From NCBI RefSeq assembly GCF_026212465.1, contig NC_080058.1:10147863-10211862 (forward strand): a DNA stretch of 64,000 nt. The letters run 5' to 3'. Every line of letters begins with the position of its first letter. Position 1 is the stretch's first letter. The position numbers and the translations under genes were made by a program. The notes under the pieces are model-generated. The model worked only from the letters and a program-made list of their open reading frames with translations, did not search any database and was not told the DNA's origin. Shown piece after piece: positions 13,131-23,800 of this stretch. Source of the stretch: Amaranthus tricolor. Taxonomy: Eukaryota > Streptophyta > Magnoliopsida > Caryophyllales > Amaranthaceae.

Positions 13131-14803
13131 CGTATTGCAAGGAATCCACAGATTGGTAGTCCTACTCCTAACATAATTATACGAAATCTTGTTTTGGCTT
13201 CGTTTAGGAAGTTATATATCTTTAACATGTGTTGTATGCATAAAATTTTGTTCGCCTTCAGAGCGATGGTGACCTTCAACCCATATTTTGTAAATTGATA
13301 TGCAGTGCAAACAACACACTAATTTTGCATGACTGCCCCTGCTTTTGGGTCGCAAAATAAAGTTTTTTGTATTAATTGAAGTCATTTTAGGCTTCAAAAT
13401 GAACATTAGTCTTGCCTTTTGTCATCAAATATGCCTAAATCGGCATTAGGAATGTAAGTTTAATGTATTAATTGAAGTCATTTTAGGCTTCAGAATGAAC
13501 ATTAGCCTTCCCTTGTGTCATCAAATACGCCTAAACCGGCATTAGAAATGTAAGTTTAATGTATTAATTGAAGTCATTTCAGGCTTCAGAATGAACATTA
13601 GCCTTGCCTTTTGTCATCAAATACGCCTATACCGGCATTAGGAATGTAAGTTTAATGTTTGGTTTTGATTTAATACGATGTCAAATTAAATCAAATTAAA
13701 TTTGATTTTGATTTTTCAGTTCAAATCAAAATCATACTCTACTTTTATGTTTTGTGATTCAAATTTAGCTAAATTGACTTATAAATGTTAATCCAAATTG
13801 AATCAATTTAATGGAATTGACTAGATTGCTTTGAGTTGGCCAATTTATACCAAATTGACTAATTAACATCAAAATTACTAGTTTGCGCTGAATTTTGTGA
13901 AATTTATAACAATATAATAGTGCTATGCAAGTCTATGCAAGTATTGCAATAAAAAGTCTAACTAAACTCCTAATTGTTTTCCAATTCCAAGTCTTGATCA
14001 TTTTTCAACTTTTTAACTAGTTATACAACGTGATGCAAGTTTGTTAATATTCTACTTCAACACTTTCATACTCCATTCATAAATGTTGCTTCAAGAGAAA
14101 GATTCATAATTTTGTTTGAAGGTTTTTAGGTTTTAACTTTCAAAGCATGGACTGTGTAAGTCCTAGAGTTCTACCTTAAATTTGGTATTTGAATTTTTTG
14201 GTTTACAAAACCTCAAAACCAAATCCAAATCAAACACCGACCTAAAATCAAATTACTTACACCATTAATTTGTCAATACCTAATTCATAATATTTGTTGT
14301 AATAAAAATTAACCATTTTTGAAATTACTCTCTTGCATACCTAATCAATCACATCGAAGTATACAAAATCTTTATCATTCATGTCCCCTTCCCTCCCCAG
14401 CCCCCTTTTACTAGGAATCAATAACAAATCTACACTTATCACAAGGCTTAAAAAAAAAGTTATTAAACTATATGCATTTCTTGATTTGTAAATTTGTAGA
14501 CGGCAACCGCTTTATTATTACTAATTCGAATGAGGTTGTAAGGTTGTGTACATTCAACCCATATAATGACATTATTGCAATGAAATGTTGTTTAAAAGCT
14601 CCAAATACATAAAAACAGGTAGAATTACTCCTAATCACCAGTAGTTTTACTTGAGCCTTTAATTTCCATGTGAATTTGGAATACATACATATAAATATAA
14701 TGTTAAAGCATCACCTTAAGAAAATAAGGTCTCGTCCAAAGTAGTAAATGTGAATATCCATCATTCAAGCACTATTAACATTACCTGATGTGCAGAAAAC
14801 CTA
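13131..14803. other. Convergent intergenic region between the CBS gene and the PHD-SWIB-Plus3 gene
   Basis: This stretch separates two genes that point towards each other and must contain both 3' untranslated ends. Besides the 96-bp tandem repeat listed separately, it is AT-rich with runs resembling TCAAATTAAATCAAATT near 13680-13740. No coding signal was recognised. Confidence 0.5.
13369..13656 (+). repeat. Tandem repeat, three units of exactly 96 bp
   Basis: Units begin at 13369, 13465 and 13561 with GTATTAATTGAAGTCATTT and end with ...GGAATGTAAGTTTAAT or a close variant. They differ by a few substitutions and no length change. The array lies about 240 bp after the stop codon of the CBS-PB1 gene, possibly within or just past its 3' UTR. 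Confidence 0.9.
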
Positions 14804-15011
14804 TTACTCTTGTTTGCTCCCATTGCCTTCTGATTTTTCACCATGATTTGCATGTGACCAAACAATTTCGGAAATATCATACTGCCGAGTCTTCTCTGAT
14901 TCAGGCTTGACCTCAATGACATCTGCGAGAATTTTAGGAACCTCATTTAGCAAGCGTGCCTGCTCGGCCTGTGACTGAAGCAACTCTCTCTTTCGATGAT
15001 ATTCAAACATT

Positions 15012-15430
15012 GTGAAAATCTATCGAGGTCAAGGATAAATACTTCAACATAGTAAAAAACGAATGCCAACGAATGTGAGAGCTTGCTGCAAGTTAGCACC
15101 CACTAAATATACAAGCACACAAGATTCATTCCGATGGTGATAAACTTTGATTAAAAATTATTTTTTTTATTCATAATTATCTGCCATCACATAATACCAC
15201 CGCTTCAAATAGTAAGTTAGTTACACATTAAAATGCTATCTCATTTTAATAGAACAAACATAATCATTAAACTTGTCAAGATATTTCATATCAGAATACG
15301 TTTTTTATTATTGTTAAATGTGCGACTAAGGTTTAGAAAAGGATTTTCTTTCAACACGCGTAATTTTGATTGAAACTAAATAACAAAAAATGGAAGAAAA
15401 AAATCAACAAATAACTGATATGAAGGATAT
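15012..15430 (-). other. U12-type AT-AC intron, module 3
   Basis: It has the same ATATCCTTC start, TCCTTGAC branch motif and ...TTTTCAC end as the other two, with splicing to give ...ERAK-MFEYHRK. It lies in the module beyond the stop codon, yet its splice signals are unchanged. Confidence 0.8.
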
Positions 15431-16489
15431 TTAGCTCGTTCTCCCTTTTCATTTGCTAGATCAATGCGGTTTCGTAAAATAGAGAGTTCCATAGTGATCC
15501 ACTGCATGTAGTTGCAAAGACATAGTAAATCAAAATCAATAAATAAGCAAGCCACAACCACCAAAGGATACACGGATACCACATGTAGCCCATTGAAAGC
15601 CAATACTGACCTTGTCAGGACTCAGATACACAGGCTCAATGCACATACTAAGCTCAGAGGGATAGAGTAAATGCCAAATTAGAACGATGGAGACAAGGGT
15701 TGAAGTCACCAGGTTTCAAATTAAATTTGAGCAAGACAGAGTACATGAATGTAATTTTAGCACAAACGAGATAAAGCTAGAAGAGAAAGAAATTGTATGC
15801 TAAATTGAGTAACACTCAATTAGTAAGTAAAATACTCACATGTTTTGTCATATCTTCATGGAGGTCTTTCACTTTCTTCTCAAGCGCTTCCTGTTTAAAA
15901 TAGTAAACTATTCTTATTAAGAATGAAGTCCCCATTGTTTCGATAAAAAAAGCAAATGATATTTCTTCTAATGTATTTTAATGGAAAACATTCTTTTTTT
16001 TTTTTTAACATTTTATAAGGGTTAACCAAATTTATGCTTTATAAAACATATAATGATGTCTCTCAAAATAGAAAACTAAAATTTTACTCGCTATCAAGAC
16101 TTCTGCTTAAGCAATTAATATAAGATTTTATATTCAGAAATTCTATTCTGTATTAAAGTTGAGAAGGCTTACAACAGTAGGCTTTGAAATAAGACCATTA
16201 TCCACTTTTTGGCGCAACTCCTCGTAATCTTGCTGCATATGAAAAACCATTTAACATGCCACAGTTACTAAAAGTACATACTCTTAAATCCCTTCACATC
16301 AAAGAGCAACAAATAAGCAATCAACAAGAAAGCATATGATCAAATACTATATCGATAAAATAGGGATGAAAATTCACCAAGGATAGAATATACAGACAGA
16401 AAATTATGTCTAGGGAAAGGACATGAGGACTAGCATGTTCATGCCAAAAGTTTTATAATTTAGGAAGTATAAAAGGGATTAGTTAATCG

Positions 16490-16600
16490 TCAAGACCTCA
16501 TTATATCACTAACGAGGGTAAAGTTGTGTATATCCGGCTCTCTCAAATCCTGCCTACATAGCCTGGGTGTGAGTCCCGTAAATGCATTGGAGTAATGGAA
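16490..16600 (+). repeat. SINE-like remnant in module 3
   Basis: It is the same element as in modules 1 and 2 (TATATCACTAACGAGGGTAA, then GTATATCCGGCTC), again in the intron between the 104-nt and 60-nt exons. Confidence 0.45.
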
Positions 16601-17808
16601 TTTATGTCACATTTTAGGCATGAATTTGTAGAAAAAAATCCTCTTTTTTACTTTTTACATCCCATTTTAACTAAATGTTGAAATCATTAAACAATCTAGA
16701 ATCTAGATATTTACTAAGTAATAATTATAACATTTCACATTGGAATGCAGAATAATAAATTTGATAAAAGAATTATTGGAAATTACCCTGAAAACACATA
16801 ATACATATAGCGAGCAACAATATCTCGGATTGAGTACCTCAGAAATATCATCGTTTGATAACAAGCGCATGGGGACGTCACTAGCAAGATTAGATATTTG
16901 TAGAAGAACCTTTTCATTTCCATCACCAGAATTTTGGACTCCTAAGAGGGTACACATAGAAACAATCAGTTTGTTGAGCAAATATGATTTTCAGTAAATG
17001 AAACCAGTGATTTCAATTGGTAACTTCCAGTTTGCTTCAGGGTATATCAATGAATACGTAACATTTATCTACAGTTTGGATGTGTTTTTACAGTACCGAA
17101 TTAATATAGAACAACAGGTTGCTAACTTTGCGAGTAACTGAATTATCTTTTCGAGAGAGATTATACACATAATTTAAGTGAACAAATTAAGAAAAAGATA
17201 TAAGGACATCAAACTCTGCTATATTTCTCGTCATCACTAGATATTGTCATATTACTAATATATGCATTACCTATTACTGGAAGAAGTTGGTATGGATGCT
17301 TTGCATCAAATGGGTCTGACTTCACTTTCACAAAGCTTCCCACCACTTTGCTTTCAAAACTTTCACGATTCTCCAACAGTTTCTCTACAAAACACTTCTT
17401 CAAGTAAACGAGCTTCATGTTTTGTGGACCTATGGTTGCATAACGACTATAGATGTCTTCAACCACAACTTTTGTTTGATTAGGCTTGTCTGATATGGAT
17501 TCTTTTTGTTGAAACTTCTCCAAAAGCAATCCATTACGTTGAATTGATCCAACTTTTCTCCTCCAATTCTGCTTTTCTGCTGGCATGGAAACATTGTCTT
17601 TATCATACCCTGAACTGTACACTTCATCTTTTGATTGGTCCACATTTTCAACAAAATGTGGCTTCAAGGGAACATTGTCCTTATCAAATCCTGAACTGTA
17701 CTCCTCAGATTCAGACTTGAGCTGAATGACATTTGCAAGTAGCTTAGAGACCATATTGAGAAAGCATTGTCCCCCAAGCCTGGTTTTTCCAGGCGAGGAA
17801 ATATTGTC

Positions 17809-20800
17809 CTAATCAAATTCAGGCTTTACCTCAATGACATCTGCAAGCACTTTTGGGACCTCATTTAGCAAGCGTGCCTGCTCAGCCTCTGACTCAAGCA
17901 GGTCTTTCTTTCTACGATATTCGAACAATGTGAAAAGCCATCAAGGTCAAGGATAACTACTTCAACATAGTAAAAAGCGAATGTCAAGGAATGTGAGAGC
18001 TTCCTGCAAGTTAGCACCAACCAACTACACAAAGATACTCAAAGTTTCCGAAAATGAAATCATAAATATACAAACACATCACAGATGCAGGCATAATCGC
18101 TCAGAAGCTTCGCGAAAAGAGTATGCTTCATCATATGAATGCACTAATTCTATGTATATAACTCCTAAGGCTTAAAAAAGATTTTTTAATGCAAGACGCA
18201 TAATTTTTCTTGAAACATATAACAATAATGGAGGACCAATTAACAAATAACTGATATGAAGGATATTTAGCTCTTTGTCCCTTTTCATTTGCTGCATCAA
18301 TACGATTTCGTAGAATAGAGAGCTCTATGGTGATCCGCTGCACGTGGTTGCAAAGAAGCACTAAATAAAAATCAATAAATAAGCATGCGTAGCCCAGGGG
18401 AAGTGAATACTCACATGTCTTGTCAAATCTTCATGGAGGTCTTTTGCTTTTTTCTCAAGGGCTACCTGTTTGGAGAAAGTATGATATTCTTAACCAAGAA
18501 TGAAAACCCCAATGTTTCAAAACAAATCCACAGCTAATTTGTATCACATAAGGAAGATCAAGAGACAATCAAAATCCCTTTAAAGTTTAAACTTCAATAT
18601 TTTTGGTAAGTGCATTACAGATTAAAGAAGAAATGTAATGATATATGAAATTTATTGGGAAAAATGTTTTTACAAAAGGGTTAACCAAATTCATGCATTA
18701 TAAAACGTATAATGATGTTTTCCAAAATAAAAAAGTTCCAAGTTTTGTGGAGTGTTAACACTTCTGCTCAAGCAATTAATAGAAGATAGTATATTCAAGA
18801 GTCCTATTACTCCAATTCCGTATTAAAATTGAGAAGGCTTACAACAGTAGGCTTTGGAATAAGTCCATTATCCACTTTATGGCGCAGCTCCTCACAATCT
18901 TGCTGGATACGACAAACCATTCAACATGCCACGGTTACTAAAAGTACATACACTTAAAACCCTTCATATCAAAGGGCAACAAAATAAGCAATAGACAAGA
19001 AAACATATGATCAAATACAATATATCAATAAAATAGGGATTAAAATTCACCAACGATAATCTGCAGACCTCATTATATCACTAACAATGGTAAGGCTGCG
19101 ATTGCATACATCTGAACCTCTCAAACTTCGCCTACGTAGGAGCCTAAGTGGGAGCAATTATTGCATTGGACTAATGGAATGAGTTAAATTTTCAGGTAGG
19201 AGTTTACTGAGGAAAAGTCTACTACACAAAAAAAAAACCTTTACTATCACGACATGATTGCCTTCCAGTAAAGGGTAGTTCAGGTTGAGGGAGAGGGAAG
19301 TGAAGAAAAGTCCTCTTATTCACTTATTCACCTTTTTACATTTCAATTTAGTTTTATATGCAAACACTTAAGGTTAAAATTCTCAAACAAGATCTAGATA
19401 TTTACTAAGAACATAATTATTATATTTAACATTGGGATGTAGAATACAAAATATGATACAAGATGTAATGGAAATTACCCTGAAAACATATAATGATATA
19501 TATAATGAGCAATAATATGCCTGATTGAGTACCTCAGAAATAGCTTCATTTGACAGCAAATGTATGGGGATGTTATTAGGAAGATTAGATACTTGAAGAT
19601 GAACCTTTTCGTTTCCTTCTCCAGAGTTTTGGACTCCTAAAAGGGTACACATGGAAATTAGTTTGGATGATTGAAGTGCGAAACTCGAAACTATGCCCCG
19701 CACCTCATTTCAAATCGTTCCTACCGAAATAGAACGGAAATGCGATTTGACACACTAAATGTTTTTTGTTTCTCCTTTGCATCAAGATGGATAAACTCCT
19801 GTTTTTTCTCTTATACTGTTTGTAACATTATGTTTTACTTTTGTGATAAAAGACTTTTGATTTATGGTTAGTATTATGCTTATATTTATTTCTTATGATC
19901 AATATATGTCGACAGCATCACGGCTCTACCTTAGCTTCTATAGATCAAATTTCTTATTCTAAGTTTCCAAAACAATAAGTTAACGTTTAACATATTGAAT
20001 CGAATTTCGTTAACATCGGTTTGAATGTAAATTAACAGTACCCGTATAATATAGAACAAGTTGCTAATTACGGCGAGTAACCTACATAAATATTTGAGAG
20101 ACATTATCAACGAAAGATATAAGGACTTAAAACATTGACAAATATCTCGTCATCACCTGATGTTGTGATGTTACTGATAGATGCAATGATGCATTACCTA
20201 TTACTGGAAGAAGTTGACATGGATGCCTCGCATCAAATGGATTTGACCTCACTTTTACAAAACTTCCCACCACTTTGCTCTCAAAACTTTCACGTTGCTC
20301 CAACAATTTTTCTACCAAACACTTCTTCAAGTAAACGAGCTTCATGTTTTGCGGACCTATGGTTCCATAACGACTACAGATGGCTTTAACCACACCTTTT
20401 GTTTTATTAGGCTTGTCTATTATGGATTCTTTCAATTGAAACTTCTCCATAAGAAATCCTTTATGCTGAATTGATCCAATTTTTGTCTCCCAAGCCTGGT
20501 TTTTTCCAGGTGAGGAAACATTGCCCTCATCAGATTCAGGCTTTACCTCAATGACATCTGCAAGTACTTTAGGGACCTCATTTAGCAAGCGTGCTTGCTC
20601 TCCCTCTGATTGAAGCAGGTCTAGCTTTCTATAATATTCGAACAATGTAAAAAGTCATCGAGGTCAAGGATAACTACTTCAACATAGTAAAAAGCAAATG
20701 CTAAGGAACGTGAGAGCTTCTTACAAGTTAGTACCCACTAACTATACAAGGATATGGTATCTCGGAAGCTCTGCAAGACACATGCTTTTGTGGAAACTTA

Positions 20801-23800
20801 ATAACATTATATGGAGGGAACATTTAACAAATAATTAATATGAAGGATATTTAGCTCTCCGTCCCTTTTCATTTGCTAGATCAATGCGGTTCCGTAGTAT
20901 AGAGAGTTCTGTGGTAATCCACTACAGGTAGTTGCAAAGTGACAGTAAACAAAATCAATAAACAAGAAAGCCACTAGAAGATACCATACTTAGCCTAGGG
21001 AAAGTAAATACGTACATGTTTTGTTAGATCTTCATGGAGGTCTTTTGCTTTCTTTTCAAGTGTAGCCTGTTTAGAGTAAAATATTCTTAATCAAGAAAGA
21101 AACCCCAGGCTACCGTGTTTCAAAAGAAATCCACGGCTGATTTTTATCATAAAAAGAATTTCAAGATACAATCCCAATCACTTTATACTTCAATATTTTT
21201 TGCAATCACATTATGGTTGCAAGAAGAAGCATAATGATATTTCTTATTTTGATAAATTTAATATATTTTACTGTTAACAAATATTCCAAAGGGGTATATC
21301 AAAAATATGCATTATAAAACGTATTATGTCTTCATAAAAACAAAACTTCCAAGTTATAAGATCATATATTCAAAAATCCTATTCCGTATTATAGTTGAGA
21401 AGGCTTACAACAGTAGGCTTTGATAGAACATTGTTATCAAATTTCTGCCGCAGCTCCTCACAATCTTGCTGCATATGACAAACAAATCACAGTGCCACTG
21501 TTAATAAAAGTAAATACTCTGAGATCAACATCAGCAATAGACAAGAAAGCATATAATCAAATACCATATAAATAAAACAAGAGTTATGCAGAGACACTGT
21601 GGTTATGCCACGAGGCAAGGATATGTAGTCAATCATCAGGACATCATTATATAAATAACAAAGGTAAGGCTGCGTACCCCGACAAACTCTGCTTAGGTAG
21701 GAAACTAGATGGGAGCCACTTAATTGTCTTGGAAAAACCCACTGATGTCATGAGTGCTTTCTAATAAAAGTAGTAACAAGTTGCTAGTTTAGGTTGCGGG
21801 AAAGGGCAGTGAAGAAAAATCCTCCTTTTTCACTTTTTACATCCCATTTTAGTTTTGTGCACGAGGACTAAAGGTTGCAATTATCAAACAAGATTTAGAT
21901 ATTTACAAAGAAATTTAATTATTATATTTAGCAGTAGAATGTAACAAAACTGATATAAGAATTATGGAAAATACCTAGTTAACATATAATGATACATATA
22001 ATGAGCAACAGTATGCCTAAATGAGTACCTCAGATAGATCATCGTTTGATAGCAAGCACAACGGGACATCATTAGGAAGGTTAGATAATTGAAGACAAAC
22101 CTTTTCGTTTCCATCACCAAAGTGCTGAACTCCTAAAAGGTCACACATCGAAACAATTAGTTTGTTGAGCAAATATGATTGTCAGTAAAGAAAACCAATG
22201 ATTCCAATTGCTAACTCTCGGCTAGCTTTAAGGTATCACAACGATTACAGAACATGTATGCACAGTTTAGATGTGATTTATTAGTAACCAATTAATATAA
22301 AACAAGTTTCTAGTTCACACAGTCTTTCGGAGGGAAATTATACACACAATTCAAGTAAACAAATCAAGAGAAAGTTATAGTCATTATACACTTGCAAGAG
22401 GTGTATAAATTCAGAAGTTGTAACATATTTTTTGCTTCCCACTTTCTTACATTTGGAAACAGTTGAAAACCATAGAAACTCAAATGATATCAGAGTAAGA
22501 TCAGATTTCTTTTGGGTTTTCCCTTGTTGTAAATAATTGTTCATGTGCCAATATGTTTTTTGTTCAGGAAAAAATTTGCTTGAGGAAAGCTCAATATGTG
22601 TCAACTCCATATACAGATTTCCCTTGCAAAATTCCCTAGGTCCTTCTACAGGGGAAGACAATACTTCAAAAATACACATTGTTTTTTGTGAAAGAAAGGG
22701 CATAAAACTCTCGAGTCTCTGACATATTTCTCGTCATAACCTGATAATATTACTGAAATATGCATTACCTATAACAGAAAGAAGTTGATATGGATGCCTC
22801 GCATCAAATGGTTCCGACTTCACTTTCACAAAGCTTCCAACCACTTTGCTTTCAAAACTTTCATGTTGCTCTAGCAGTTTTTCTACCAAACACTTCTTCA
22901 AATAAACGAGCTTCATGTTTTGCAAACCTATTGTTGCATAAGGACTATAAATGACTTTAACTACAACTTCTGTTTTATTAGGCTTGTCTAATATGGATTT
23001 TTTCCTTTGAAACTTGTCCAAATGTGATTTTTTATGCTGAAAGGATTTAAGTTTTGTTCTCCAAGCCTGATTTTTTCCAAGCGAAGTAACTTTGTCGTTA
23101 TCAGATCCTATCCTGTACCCTTCATCTTCTGATTGGTCAATAAAATGTGGTTTCAAAACATTCTTTACTTGATATAATCTTATTGAATTTCTTCCCAGTA
23201 GAGAACGCAGACGTATATCACAAAGAATCAACTTCTTTTTGTCGGGATGAAGTAGTTTATTTTCATGTGCATAGTTACTAACAATTGAAGCAACATCATC
23301 CTGTGATAGCTTCTTGCCAGTATCCGCTCGAATAGATGCAAGGAACTCTATAAGAGGTTTGGAAGCCCAACCGGCAAACTCAATTCTTTTAGGACCTTTG
23401 CGCCTTCTTAACATCTTAGGCTCCTTTTTATAAGCTATAATCGTTTGTTCGCCATCATCATTATCATGTTTGAAAGCTGGTAATTCTTTATTTTCTTCCT
23501 CTTTGATCGACTTATCTGAGTCAGAAGGCAGCCGTTGAGACTGGTGTAACTTAAGGGACAATGATCTACAGTTTTCACCCTTTTTCATTTGCACATCGGC
23601 ATAGTGTAGATCTTTTAACATTAAACCTTCTTTTCCCTTAATTATATCAAAGTATTCCTTAAATAAGCCTTCATATGTTTCCCGGTCGTTGAAGTCTACC
23701 TTTTCCTGGATTATAAAAACATTGGTCAATTATAAAGCTTAAAACTTTAATGGAAGTTCATTAAGCTAAATAAACTTCCATCTTTTGGTAAGGGTTAAGC

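Larger units (their letters stand above)
14804..17808 (-). pseudogene. Third Plus-3/helical module of the PHD-SWIB-Plus3 gene, beyond an in-frame stop
   Basis: This copy keeps every exon of the module with canonical boundaries: the rest of exon 14 (17808-17271), 16941-16838, 16232-16173, 15890-15840, 15501-15431 and 15011-14804. Lengths 104, 60, 51 and 71 nt equal those in modules 1 and 2, and all phases match. It encodes a Plus-3 domain (motif MKLVYLKKC), then the helical segments ending ARLLNEVPKILADVIEV, and a unique acidic tail to a stop at 14804. Only a TAG at 17811-17809 cuts it from the upstream frame. It may be 3' UTR, part of an alternative transcript, or decaying. Because nothing else is broken, the nonsense change may be recent or polymorphic (inference). 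Confidence 0.65.
14880..23070 (-). repeat. Three tandem copies of a 2.6-2.9 kb multi-exon Plus-3 module
   Basis: The same five-part block occurs three times in the same orientation: linker plus Plus-3 first half, a 104-nt exon, a 60-nt exon, a 51-nt exon and a 71-nt exon. The first-half donors lie at 22769, 20198 and 17271, giving spacings of 2571 and 2927 bp. Exon sizes and phases are identical in all copies, and introns also share sequence, for example ACAACAGTAGGCTTTG at each 60-nt exon end. The copies have diverged by substitutions and small indels, so this is not an assembly echo of a single copy. Confidence 0.9.

Noticed and set aside
17828..17830. Cryptic donor GAG-GTAAAG before the TAG in exon 14
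   Set aside because: It would leave phase 0 while the next exon needs phase 1, so it cannot skip the stop and rescue module 3 in frame; the same sequence is coding in the other modules.
22338..22703. 121-codon frame in the intron after exon 4 of the PHD-SWIB-Plus3 gene
   Set aside because: It is not present in the matching introns of modules 2 and 3, has no recognised domain, and the flanking exons join in phase without it.
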